The position numbers were made by a program, and so were the translations under genes. The notes beneath the pieces are model-generated. The model worked only from the letters and a program-made list of their open reading frames with translations, had not been told where the DNA came from and did not search any database. From contig CAJTXZ010000018.1 of NCBI GenBank assembly GCA_910583725.1, positions 1-63,214 on the forward strand: a DNA stretch of 63,214 nucleotides, in the 5' to 3' direction. Below, one piece after another: positions 1-7,438 of this stretch (the first letter of the stretch is position 1; every line of letters starts with the position of its first letter). Source of the stretch: an uncultured Vampirovibrio sp. GTDB lineage: Bacteria > Cyanobacteriota > Vampirovibrionia > Gastranaerophilales > Gastranaerophilaceae.

Positions 1-2233
1 ACACAGTATCTCCACCTTTCTTAGAATTAACTAATGTATTATTATTTACATATGCGCCGCTTCCCCCTTTTCCTATCCTAAACGTTATCATATCTCCTGC
101 CTTAGCACTCATACTAAAGGTAAACACATTACCACTAGCTCCTCCACCACCAGCACCCAAAGAAGCCATCTTATAACTATTACTTGCTGTATCCCAATAC
201 TTATTCCAGGATATCCTAGCGTAACCACCAGAACCATTACCGCCTTTTCCAAAGGCAAAGCCTCCTCCGCCCCCGCAACCATAACCGGAACCATTTGTAC
301 CATTAACTGATGTCTTAGTTCCTCCTCTTCCAGGAGTACATGTTCCTGTGAATGGTGTAGTAACAACTCCTCCATCTCCGCCTGTTGAGCCATTAGGGTA
401 AGTATTTGCACCTATGGTTGAAGTATTATTGGCAGTCTTACCGTGGGTATTTTCAAACCCTGCAGCACCTATGCTGGCAAATGAACCTGGAATACCATTA
501 GTTGTTCGGCCTAATGCTCCATAAAATGGACCAATAGCTGCACCAAGGGATTGCCCTGTAGGAGCGCCTCCATACAAACCAAATCCTGCTCCGTTTGGCG
601 TCATTAATATATTTGTTGAACCTCTTGATATACTTGTAATCATAGGAGTTATATTTGTATTAGAACCTTGCCCTATTGTAGGAGTTGTTATTGTTGAACT
701 GCTATTAATTACACCAGCTGTACCTCCACTGCCGCCAGTACCAATCTTAATACTTAAGGCTTCACCCTGATTTACCTTAGCTTTTTGTATAGGTACGATA
801 TGCCCCGCCCCACCTCCAGAGCCTCCAGGTCCATAATCAAGATAAGTTATTGCAACGATACCGTTAGCAGGATTTCTTGATCCGCCGCTATATCTTTGCC
901 CATGTCCTCCGTGGCAATATCCTGAATATTTTGCCAATGGCGAATTGCCGCCTGCACCTGATGTTGCAGGATTTGCGTTGTTACAGCCTGACTGGCCCCC
1001 ACCATTGCCACCTGGCTTGCCACCTCCTCCGCCAAAAGCAGTGCATCCATGGTCCATTTCTTTACTAGCTCCACCTGCTCCACCAAGTCCAGTACCTCCT
1101 CCGCCACCTCCTCCGCCACCGCTTAGTGAAGCCCAAAGTGAACCATTTTGTGTCAGACGCACAGCCTCTCCGCCGCCACCGCCACCGCCACCGACGTATA
1201 GGTAACAACTCTGTCCACTTGTGCATAAACGACTAGCGTCGCCGCCACCGCCGCCAGCTCCGGTATTTCCGCAATATCCATATCCTGCACCGCCTCCGCC
1301 ACCTGCTAGATAACCTCCACTGCCGCCATGTCTACCTAAAACATATGGATTTGAGGTTCTGCCACTAGCTCCACCGGATCCATCTTCTGCGGTGGCTCCA
1401 AGGCCTTTTGACCCTAAGTCGCATACATTTGTGCCCAAAAAACAACTTCCATCTTTAGACGTCATACCAGAACCGCCGCTCCCACCTCGTCCAACATATA
1501 CCTGTAAAGTTGCATCACCAGGAAATGTTACGAATTTGTTTTGATAATAACCGCCTGAACCGCCACCGCCAGCACCTTGATAATAAGTAGTAGGCCAGCA
1601 AGGGCCATTAGCAATTGCTCCCCCACTTCCCCCTGCTCCGCACATATCAACAATAGCAGGGCGATTCTTTAATGCCTCAGGTACAGTAAATGTATTATTA
1701 CCAACAGTTGTAAATTCCTTTAATACCTTATTTACTCCCCCAGCACCCCCTCCAGCTCCTCCGCTTATTAGAGTAGCTTCAATATTTCCTGTCATAGATG
1801 GTACAGTAAAAGTATTAGTAGAACCTGCAGTAGTATATTCAGTATATCCTGCTGTTGGAGCAACACCTCCACCTCCTCCAGCACTTATTACAGTAACTTT
1901 AATATTTCCACCTTTAAATGTTCTAGGTACTTCAAATGTTCCTTCACAATAAGTACTTCCATCACCATCAACTTTAATATCAGAACAATCATCTGAATTA
2001 AATTCTATTTCTTGTGTCTTTTGTTTTAAATCAGCATTCCCTATTCCACCTGATACTACTACATTTTCATTAAACCTCTTTGTCATTACTGGCGCTAACG
2101 CTGCCAGTAATAGAGAAGCAACGAGCAATGCCATAAGCATTTCTACGAGGGAAAAGGCGGGTTTCCTTAAAAAGGCATAGATATGCCTGTTTTCTCCCTG
2201 TTTGGGAGAATGAACAACTTTAATTTTTTGCAT
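1..2233 (-). CDS. Glycine-rich prepilin-like surface protein, C-terminus beyond window
   Basis: An open frame on the minus strand starts at the ATG at 2233 and runs 744 codons off the window edge. The N-terminus has a type IV prepilin leader: about 22 residues ending in basic RKPA, then FSLVEMLMALLVASLLLAAL with Glu at +5 of the mature protein. The usual Gly at -1 is Ala. After ~90 residues come successive glycine-rich modules (runs of GGGGG/GGSGG alternating with short VTVISAGG, FTVP and LQVYVGRGG segments), resembling the Gly-rich domains of phage receptor-binding and secreted proteins. Cysteines are scattered through these modules. The glycine codons make 900-1350 locally GC-rich. No clear Shine-Dalgarno is visible. 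Inference: a secreted or pilus-associated adhesin-like protein processed by prepilin peptidase. Its full length is unknown. Confidence 0.85.
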   Translation of the reverse strand, partial: MQKIKVVHSPKQGENRHIYAFLRKPAFSLVEMLMALLVASLLLAALAPVMTKRFNENVVVSGGIGNADLKQKTQEIEFNSDDCSDIKVDGDGSTYCEGTFEVPRTFKGGNIKVTVISAGGGGGVAPTAGYTEYTTAGSTNTFTVPSMTGNIEATLISGGAGGGAGGVNKVLKEFTTVGNNTFTVPEALKNRPAIVDMCGAGGSGGAIANGPCWPTTYYQGAGGGGSGGYYQNKFVTFPGDATLQVYVGRGGSGGSGMTSKDGSCFLGTNVCDLGSKGLGATAEDGSGGASGRTSNPYVLGRHGGSGGYLAGGGGGAGYGYCGNTGAGGGGGDASRLCTSGQSCYLYVGGGGGGGGEAVRLTQNGSLWASLSGGGGGGGGGTGLGGAGGASKEMDHGCTAFGGGGGKPGGNGGGQSGCNNANPATSGAGGNSPLAKYSGYCHGGHGQRYSGGSRNPANGIVAITYLDYGPGGSGGGAGHIVPIQKAKVNQGEALSIKIGTGGSGGTAGVINSSSTITTPTIGQGSNTNITPMITSISRGSTNILMTPNGAGFGLYGGAPTGQSLGAAIGPFYGALGRTTNGIPGSFASIGAAGFENTHGKTANNTSTIGANTYPNGSTGGDGGVVTTPFTGTCTPGRGGTKTSVNGTNGSGYGCGGGGGFAFGKGGNGSGGYARISWNKYWDTASNSYKMASLGAGGGGASGNVFTFSMSAKAGDMITFRIGKGGSGAYVNNNTLVNSKKGGDTV

Positions 2234-2379
2234 AAACAATTTCTCACTTATTTTTAAGTAGTAACGGATTTTTAATCTTTAGAACAACTTTTAGAAAAAA
2301 ATTTCTTCTACACAATATATTATAATAATGTTTACATCAAAAATCAACCAAAAATTTCTGGTTTACATTATGTCACCCA

Positions 2380-2446
2380 AACGGGTAATTGTATATGCTG
2401 TTATATAGAACAACATTTTGAACAATTTATTAGACGAACGGGTAAT
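2380..2446 (+). promoter_or_regulatory. Two direct copies of AACGGGTAATT upstream of the XRE gene
   Basis: The 11-mer AACGGGTAATT occurs at 2380-2390 and 2437-2446, with the second copy ending 6 bases before the XRE start codon. The stretch lies between the divergent prepilin-like gene and the XRE gene. The copies could be operators for the XRE protein itself, which would place both genes under its control. This is inference from position and exact repetition. Confidence 0.4.
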
Positions 2447-2452
2447 TAGACA

Positions 2453-2785
2453 ATGGATGAAAAAGAATTAAAGAAGCTGCTTGGCGAAAACATAAGAAGG
2501 ATAAGGAAAAGCAGGGGGCTGACGCAGGATATTTTTTCAGAAAAAATAGGGATTGAGCCTTCGAGCCTGTCGAATATTGAGAACGGAAAAAGCCTGCCCT
2601 CGACGCAGACTATAATTAATATTCAACAGCAATTTTCGGTTACACCCAATGAAATTTTTGAAATTGATTATCTTAGGAACAATAAATACCTTGATGAGGC
2701 CATATTCAGCGCTTTGAAGGAACTTGATGTGGAGAGGAAGAGGGTTTTATATAAAATTGTAAAGGCAATAGGGGTGGGGGTTTAG
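2453..2785 (+). CDS. XRE-family helix-turn-helix transcriptional regulator
   Basis: The 110-residue protein has an N-terminal HTH_3/Cro-C1 domain (residues ~7-62): LGENIRRIRKSRGLTQD is helices 1-2, and IGIEPSSLSNIENGKSLPS contains the recognition helix and the conserved N-G-K-x-x-P turn. The C-terminal ~45 residues are charged and probably helical, suited to dimerisation. There is no strong Shine-Dalgarno before the ATG. The gene is divergent from the glycine-rich prepilin-like gene, and repeated 11-mers lie between them, so local control is plausible. The target is not identifiable from sequence. Confidence 0.85.
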   Translation: MDEKELKKLLGENIRRIRKSRGLTQDIFSEKIGIEPSSLSNIENGKSLPSTQTIINIQQQFSVTPNEIFEIDYLRNNKYLDEAIFSALKELDVERKRVLYKIVKAIGVGV

Positions 2786-2958
2786 GGTTTTTAGAAAAGT
2801 TGTACTAGAGGCTGTTAAGGCTTTTTTGCAATAACCTTGCAATGATTTTCGTGTGCATTAATAGTATGCGGCAGCAGCAATTTGTGTTTTTTGAATTTTT
2901 AAAATGTTTATTGTAAGATAAAGTGAAAATTTACAAAATAATTAAAGGAGCAGATTTT

Positions 2959-3762
2959 ATGGGTATTATGGAAGGTAAAAAAGGCATTATATTTGGTGTT
3001 TCAAACAAACATGGTATTGCAAACGCAATAGCTGAGCAGATTCACAAAGAGGGCGGCGAAATTGCTTTTACATATGCAAATGAGGTTATGGAAAAAAGGG
3101 TAAAGCCTATTGCTGATGAAATGAATGCCAAGATGTGCGTTGAGTGCGACGTTACAAAGGATGAGGATGTTCAAAAAGCATTTGAAGAATATAACAAACA
3201 TTATGATTCGCTTGATTTTGTGGTGCATGCGGTTGCTTTTGCAAACAAAGAAGATTTAATGGGCGAATTTTACACAACCTCAAAAGAGGGCTGGGACACG
3301 GCTATGCATGTTAGCGCATATTCTCTTTTGACGATTTCAAAATACGCAAAACCGCAGATGGAGGCTAATGGCGGCGGTTCAATACTTGCTTTGACTTATC
3401 TTGGTGCGACAAAGGTTGTTGCAAACTATAATATTATGGGCGTTGCAAAGGCGGCGCTTGAATCTTCAATGAGATTTATCGCCTATGATTTAGGAAAATA
3501 TAATATCAGGTGCAACTGTCTTTCTGCGGGGCCTGTGAAAACCCTTGCTGCAAAAGGTATTTCAGGGTTTGACAGGATGCTTAAGGCTAATATTTTAAAG
3601 GCGCCATTAAAGAGAACACCATCGCTTGAAGATGTTGGCAAGGCAGGCTTGTATCTGGCGTCTGATTTATCTTCAGGTGTTACAGGGCAGGTGCAGTTTG
3701 TTGACTGCGGCGCAAGCAGTGTATTTGCTTCAATGGAAGAGATGGCGCAAATTCAGCTGTAG
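2959..3762 (+). CDS. fabI: Enoyl-[acyl-carrier-protein] reductase (NADH), FabI type
   Basis: FabI catalyses the last reductive step of each fatty-acid elongation cycle, reducing trans-2-enoyl-ACP with NAD(P)H. The protein is 267 residues, close to the usual ~260. It has the short-chain dehydrogenase-like Rossmann fold with the FabI-type nucleotide loop GVSNKHGIANAIA. The FabI catalytic pattern is visible: TYLGATKVVANYNIMGVAKA holds the Tyr-x6-Tyr-Asn-x-Met-Gly-x-Ala-Lys residues. AGPVKTLAAKGI matches the substrate-binding loop, and the C-terminus ends in the usual DCGASS region. An upstream in-frame ATG at 2923 exists, but 2959 is preferred because AAAGGAGC lies 9 bases ahead of it. The gene appears monocistronic, followed by a hairpin terminator. 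Confidence 0.95.
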   Translation: MGIMEGKKGIIFGVSNKHGIANAIAEQIHKEGGEIAFTYANEVMEKRVKPIADEMNAKMCVECDVTKDEDVQKAFEEYNKHYDSLDFVVHAVAFANKEDLMGEFYTTSKEGWDTAMHVSAYSLLTISKYAKPQMEANGGGSILALTYLGATKVVANYNIMGVAKAALESSMRFIAYDLGKYNIRCNCLSAGPVKTLAAKGISGFDRMLKANILKAPLKRTPSLEDVGKAGLYLASDLSSGVTGQVQFVDCGASSVFASMEEMAQIQL

Positions 3763-3869
3763 GCACGATGGGCATTTTGCTATCAGACTTGCCTTGGCGT
3801 TATAAAGTTTTGCCGATTGCTGTTTATGGCACTTGTCTCTTTATATATTAAGAATTTAAAAATACAAAG

Positions 3870-3892
3870 CCCCGGGAAAGAATTTTCCGGGG
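3870..3892 (+). terminator. Hairpin terminator after fabI
   Basis: CCCCGGGAAA and TTTTCCGGGG form a near-perfect stem with a 3-base loop, followed by TTAATTTCTCTC. It lies ~105 bases downstream of the fabI stop. The uridine tract is imperfect, so termination is likely but not certain. Confidence 0.6.
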
Positions 3893-4000
3893 TTAATTTC
3901 TCTCTTAACACTCTTTGGTTATTTAGCGTTAGTTTGTTAAAGTAAAAGTAAGTAAAGTAAGTAGTTTGGGTAGGTTAGGGGAAATTTAAATTTGGTCAGC

Positions 4001-4067
4001 AATTCCCGGTTTTATATAGCAAGCCTTTCGGGGTCTTTAGCAATGGTGCCAGTTTGAACCGGGAATT
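4001..4067 (+). other. Unidentified structured element in the fabI/LOG-gene intergenic region
   Basis: AATTCCCGGTT (4001-4011) and AACCGGGAATT (4057-4067) form a perfect 11-bp stem enclosing 45 bases, and TTTTTT-ATT follows on the plus strand. Inside, a second bulged stem can form between GCAAGCC and GGTCTTTAGC around a TTTCGG loop. The single-stranded remainder contains AATGGTGCCAGTTTG. The preceding ~100 bases hold a GTAAAGTAAGTA-type repetitive stretch. No coding frame fits. The loop is larger than a typical terminator loop, so this may be the 3' end of a small RNA. I do not recognise any known riboswitch or ribozyme. Confidence 0.4.
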
Positions 4068-4152
4068 TTTTATTGGAATTTTGTTTGTGTGTCATATAAA
4101 AACATGTAAATAAAATTTTTTGCTAGTTTTGACTAAATAAATTTACATTTCT

Positions 4153-4752
4153 TTACGATTTGATTAATAATTTTTCCGTGATGTAGTTTGTTTGTTTAAA
4201 TTCATAGTTATCGATATAAAGAAGGGCATCTTTTGGGGTTTTTGCAGCACAATAAAGCTCTTTTGAATTTTTTGAGGCAAAATTTTTGTAAATAATTTCA
4301 TCAAAGAATTTTATCAGGCTATCGTAAAAGCCATCGGTGTTTAAGAGCACAATTGGTTTATTTGAGTAATTAAGCTGTTTTTGAACAAGCATTTCACTTA
4401 ATTCTTCAAGCGTTCCAAAACCGCCAGGCAGAGCAATAAGCGCTTCAGAGAGTTCATCCATTTTGGCCTTTCTTTCCCTCATGCCCTTTGTCAGGATGAA
4501 TTCTGTGCAATCTCCGTGGTTTATTCCTAAGTTATGCAGTTTTTCTGGCATTACGCCTGTAATTTTGCTTCCGTTTTGCTTTGCAGCACTTGTCACTTCA
4601 CCCATAAGGCCGCAGTTTGAGCCGCCATAAACGATGTTATAATGGTTTTTTGCAATTTCAATTCCAAGCTCTTTGGCGGCAGAAAAGTATTTTTTATCAA
4701 TACCGAATGATGAGCTTGCAAATACGCATATTGTTTTTATTTTATTGTTCAT
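4153..4752 (-). CDS. LOG-family (TIGR00730) nucleoside 5'-monophosphate phosphoribohydrolase
   Basis: The 199-residue protein belongs to the LOG/lysine-decarboxylase-like family, characterised members of which release a base from nucleoside 5'-monophosphates such as cytokinin ribotides. Diagnostic motifs are GGSNCGLMGEV (residues ~43-53) and PGGFGTLEELSE (~109-120), i.e. the family signature PGGxGTxxE. AAGGTATATT gives a Shine-Dalgarno 8 bases before the ATG. The physiological substrate in this organism is unknown. It lies downstream of ilvD on the same strand, with 154 bases including a perfect palindrome between them. Confidence 0.85.
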   Translation of the reverse strand: MNNKIKTICVFASSSFGIDKKYFSAAKELGIEIAKNHYNIVYGGSNCGLMGEVTSAAKQNGSKITGVMPEKLHNLGINHGDCTEFILTKGMRERKAKMDELSEALIALPGGFGTLEELSEMLVQKQLNYSNKPIVLLNTDGFYDSLIKFFDEIIYKNFASKNSKELYCAAKTPKDALLYIDNYEFKQTNYITEKLLIKS

Positions 4753-4823
4753 AATATACCTTTTTTGAGTTTGCTATTTCTTTTGTTTGGGGAGCGGGCT
4801 TTTTTGTTGCGGTTTAGCGATTG

Positions 4824-4847
4824 GCGCCAAAGTTTAAACTTTGGCGC
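4824..4847. repeat. Perfect 24-bp palindrome between ilvD and the LOG-family gene
   Basis: GCGCCAAAGTTT is followed directly by its exact reverse complement AAACTTTGGCGC. It sits 60 bases past the ilvD stop on the minus strand. Neither side has a strong T-tract, so it is not a textbook intrinsic terminator. It may be a hairpin that ends or protects the ilvD mRNA, or a binding site for a dimeric protein. Confidence 0.55.
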
Positions 4848-4906
4848 GTTAATTGCATTAATAATATTGCTGGTGTGCTGTGTGCATATTTTTAGGGTAG
4901 GGCAGT

Positions 4907-6565
4907 TTATCCGCAGATGGCTCCAAGATTGGCACCTGATACGGTTTTTGCGTATTTAGAAAGAAATCCTCTTTCTATTTCTTTGGTTTTTGGGGTGAAA
5001 TTTTTTCTTCTTTCGTTAATTTCTTCCTCTGAAACCAATAAATCGATTGTTCTTTTGTTGATATCAATCTTTATTTTATCGCCGTCTTTAATAAGGCCTA
5101 TAATGCCGCCTTCTGTGGCTTCCGGGCAGATATGGCCGATACAGAGACCTCTTGTGCCGCCAGAGAATCTGCCGTCTGTAATAAGGGCGCATTTCTTGCC
5201 TAAGCCTTTTCCTACAAGAAGGGAGGTTGGTGCAAGCATTTCTCTCATTCCGGGGCCGCCTTTCGGGCCTTCGTATCTTATAACGACAACATCGCCAGCC
5301 TTAACATCGTCTTCTTCAATGCCTTTCATGGCATCTTCTTCTCTATCATAGCATTTTGCTGTTCCTTCAAATTCGAAGCATTCTTCTGCAACGCCTGAAA
5401 TTTTAACCACAGCGCCCTGTTCTGCCAGGTTTCCATGGAGGATTGCAAGGCCCGGGTTTTTGGTTATCGGGTTATCAAACGGTTTAATTACGCTGTTATC
5501 TACCCAAGCTTCGTTTGCTCTTTCTTCTATTGTTTTGCCTTCAATGTTTTTTACGTTTTTAAGTTCATTGGTTTTGCCCCAGAGGGTTTTTAGCGTTCCG
5601 GCGATTCCGCCTGCGTTGTCAAAGTCTGTCATTGTGGGAAGGGCGGATGGGTCAAGCTTTATTATCTGTGGGATTTTAAAGCTTAATTCTTCAAAATCAT
5701 CAAGCGTTAAATCTATGTCTGCGCTGTTTGCAATTGCAAGAAGGTGTAAAATTGAATTTGTGCTTCCGCCAAGGGCTAAATCAGCAATTATGGCGTTTCT
5801 CATAGAGTCTTTTGTTACAATGTCTCTTGGGCGGATGTTGTTTTTAACCAAGTCAACTGCTAAAAAGCCTGAATCAAAGGCTATTCGTCTTTTTTTAGAT
5901 GATACAGCAGCAGCTGAGGCACACCCTGTAATGCTCATGCCCATAACTTCTGTGAGGCAGGCAAGGGTGTTTGCAGTGTAAAGCCCCTGGCATGCGCCTG
6001 CTGTAGGGCATGCATAGTGTTCCATCTCATGGAGTTTTTCTTCTGATATTTCGCCTGCTCTATATCTTCCAACCGCTTCTGATGAGCCTCTTATGAATGT
6101 TAGGGTTTCACCTTTACAGTGTCCTTCGAGGGATGGGCCCGCTGTTACAACAACTGTTGGTATATTAAGCCTAAGGGCTGCAATAAGCATTCCCGGGGTA
6201 ATTTTATCGCAATTTGTGAGGAGTACAAGGCCATCAAGCTGATGGGCGCCTGCAACGGTTTCAACGCAGTCTGCAATCAAATCGCGGCTTGGAAGAGAAT
6301 ATCTCATTCCTGAATGGCCCATGGCGATACCGTCACAAACAGCTGGTGTGCCGAATATGAAAGCGTTTCCGCCGTTTGAATGGATACCTTTTTCAATTTG
6401 CCTTTCTAAATCTCTCATTCCCATATGGCCCGGTACAAGGTCTGAAAAAGAGCTTGCAATGCCAATAAACGGTCGTTTAATATTTTTGTCTGACAGACCC
6501 CCTGCATATAAAAGTGCCCTGTGGGGTGCGCGTGCTATTCCTTCTTTGATTGCGTTACTTTTCAT
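4907..6565 (-). CDS. ilvD: Dihydroxy-acid dehydratase
   Basis: IlvD dehydrates 2,3-dihydroxy-isovalerate and 2,3-dihydroxy-3-methylvalerate, the penultimate step of valine and isoleucine synthesis, using an iron-sulfur cluster. The 552-residue length is typical. Both family signatures are present: CDKITPGML (residues ~119-127) with CPTAGACQGLYTANT near 190-204 (cluster cysteines), and ITDGRFSGGTRG near the C-terminus. GGSTNSILHLLAIA fits the conserved middle block. CAAGGAGAATAAA precedes the ATG as a strong Shine-Dalgarno. No other ilv or leu genes are in the window. A candidate Leu/Ile/Val-rich leader peptide with hairpins lies directly upstream, suggesting control by branched-chain amino-acid supply. 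Confidence 0.96.
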   Translation of the reverse strand: MKSNAIKEGIARAPHRALLYAGGLSDKNIKRPFIGIASSFSDLVPGHMGMRDLERQIEKGIHSNGGNAFIFGTPAVCDGIAMGHSGMRYSLPSRDLIADCVETVAGAHQLDGLVLLTNCDKITPGMLIAALRLNIPTVVVTAGPSLEGHCKGETLTFIRGSSEAVGRYRAGEISEEKLHEMEHYACPTAGACQGLYTANTLACLTEVMGMSITGCASAAAVSSKKRRIAFDSGFLAVDLVKNNIRPRDIVTKDSMRNAIIADLALGGSTNSILHLLAIANSADIDLTLDDFEELSFKIPQIIKLDPSALPTMTDFDNAGGIAGTLKTLWGKTNELKNVKNIEGKTIEERANEAWVDNSVIKPFDNPITKNPGLAILHGNLAEQGAVVKISGVAEECFEFEGTAKCYDREEDAMKGIEEDDVKAGDVVVIRYEGPKGGPGMREMLAPTSLLVGKGLGKKCALITDGRFSGGTRGLCIGHICPEATEGGIIGLIKDGDKIKIDINKRTIDLLVSEEEINERRKNFTPKTKEIERGFLSKYAKTVSGANLGAICG

Positions 6566-6612
6566 TTTATTCTCCTTGAAATTATTGTTAAATCGTTTAT
6601 AATAAATATATC

Positions 6613-6647
6613 GGGCGAGCGGATTGCAGTCCGCTCATTAAAAGCCC
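6613..6647 (-). promoter_or_regulatory. Leader hairpin between the leader ORF and ilvD
   Basis: On the minus strand an 18-base stem-loop, GAGCGGA / TCCGCTC with loop CTGCAA, is enclosed by a second GGGC / GCCC pairing. The GGGC arm overlaps the stop codon of the small upstream reading frame. The following ATATATTTATTATAA is AU-rich but lacks a uridine run. The 8-mer CTGCAATC spanning loop and stem is exactly complementary to GATTGCAG just ahead of the leader-ORF ribosome binding site (plus-strand 6741-6748), so an alternative long-range pairing is possible. Regulation is inferred. Confidence 0.5.
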
Positions 6648-6724
6648 TATGAAATTAAGTATTTAAGCGCTAATATTATCAACAAGATGATAACTAGCGC
6701 TTTTTCTGTAACACTAATATTCAT
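6647..6724 (-). CDS. Candidate branched-chain amino-acid leader peptide upstream of ilvD (25 codons)
   Basis: A 25-codon frame starts at ATG 6724 and ends with TAG 81 bases before the ilvD start. It has a proper ribosome binding site, AGAAGG, 8 bases ahead of the ATG. Fourteen of 25 residues are Leu (6), Ile (6) or Val (2), including the uninterrupted block LVIILLIILAL at residues 10-20. The codons for residues 8-21 can themselves fold (AGCGCTA...TAGCGCT, 6667-6700), and a second hairpin begins at the stop codon. This matches the layout of ilv leader peptides in attenuation-controlled operons, where ribosome stalling at scarce branched-chain codons switches RNA structure. An alternative is a genuine 25-residue single-span membrane micropeptide, since such peptides are also Leu/Ile/Val-rich. 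I favour the leader because of its position. Confidence 0.6.
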   Translation of the reverse strand: MNISVTEKALVIILLIILALKYLIS

Positions 6725-6828
6725 TGTTTTTGCCTTCTTTCTGCAATCAAATCACCTTAATGAGATGTTGTTTTTCGGAGGAAAGGTAAGATTTAGGGCT
6801 TGCCCTTTATTAATTTTTAAATGTGCGG

Positions 6829-7017
6829 TTAGTTTTCTATTGGTTTTGGGTCACTGATGGTAATTTTACCACTCTTTGTATCTAATTTAACATCAACGGA
6901 GATATTTGTCATATCATCTAAATTGCATCCGATTGATTCAAGCAATGATTTTGGCAGTATTACGCCATAAGAAATGCTGCCTTTGCCGCCCTTGAGGTTT
7001 ATAAGTTTTTTTCTCAT
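6829..7017 (-). CDS. AbrB/SpoVT-like swapped-hairpin DNA-binding protein
   Basis: This 62-residue protein carries the AbrB-type pattern GKGSISYGVILPKSLLESIG (residues 11-30), in which a beta strand, an [IV]LPKxLLExxG turn and a second half with KLDTKSGKITIS make the swapped-hairpin dimer. Family members are transition-state regulators or MazE-type antitoxins. No toxin gene is adjacent. The ATG has no Shine-Dalgarno; a promoter TTTACA-15 bp-TATAAT lies close upstream, so the leader would be very short. It is upstream of, and on the same strand as, the leader ORF and ilvD, so it may be co-transcribed with them. Confidence 0.75.
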   Translation of the reverse strand: MRKKLINLKGGKGSISYGVILPKSLLESIGCNLDDMTNISVDVKLDTKSGKITISDPKPIEN

Positions 7018-7033
7018 AAACCAATTTTATATA

Positions 7034-7060
7034 ATTATATAACTTAAGATAAATTGTAAA
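7034..7060 (-). promoter_or_regulatory. Promoter for the AbrB-like gene
   Basis: On the minus strand TTTACA (7060-7055) and TATAAT (7039-7034) are separated by 15 bases, and the TATAAT ends 16 bases before the ATG. The short spacer lowers confidence. Confidence 0.4.
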
Positions 7061-7138
7061 TATTTTGTAGATTTATCTATAGATTTAATTAAAATATGAT
7101 ACAATAATTCTATGATATATTTTGTTTGGAGGGTAATT

Positions 7139-7345
7139 ATGAAGAATGTTAAGATAAATGTTTATGATTTAGAAAAGATATTTTTAAATTTGAGGGCGCA
7201 AACAAATTTAATTGAGGTTTGGAATATGCATGAAGAAAAATCCTCTGAGATCAAAATTGTGTTAAATAATATGCAACAAAGCCTGAAAGAGCTTGAAAAT
7301 TTAGTATATGATATTGATGATACGGATAGTTTTTCTCTTTTGTAA
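7139..7345 (+). CDS. Small hypothetical protein, predicted helical
   Basis: The protein has 68 residues if translation starts at ATG 7139, chosen because GGAGGG lies 5-10 bases upstream; a longer reading from 7112 lacks a ribosome site. The sequence is charged and helical, with a likely coiled-coil in the second half (IVLNNMQQSLKELENLVYDI). I recognise no family. It is divergent from the AbrB-like gene and ahead of glmU, and is probably expressed separately. Confidence 0.55.
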   Translation: MKNVKINVYDLEKIFLNLRAQTNLIEVWNMHEEKSSEIKIVLNNMQQSLKELENLVYDIDDTDSFSLL

Positions 7346-7438
7346 AAATTTGTTCATAACTTTAAAAATTCTCTTTTATTTACTTGCTTTTCATGAGACA
7401 ATAAATGCAAAAAGTACGGGTTGGGAACAACTTTGAAT

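Noticed and set aside
945..1205. Proline-rich plus-strand reading frame in the GC-rich stretch
   Set aside because: It is the reverse complement of the glycine-rich repeats of the prepilin-like gene; poly-Pro arises automatically from Gly codons on the other strand.
3870..3892. Riboswitch in the fabI/LOG spacer
   Set aside because: The hairpin is a simple stem past the fabI stop and no aptamer motif is recognisable; taken as a terminator.
4917..6602. Several long plus-strand frames opposite ilvD
   Set aside because: Antisense shadows; ilvD has complete signatures and a ribosome site on the minus strand.
6566..6760. T-box riboswitch before ilvD
   Set aside because: The T-box core AGGGTGGNACCGCG and specifier loop are not present; the Leu/Ile/Val reading frame explains the region better.
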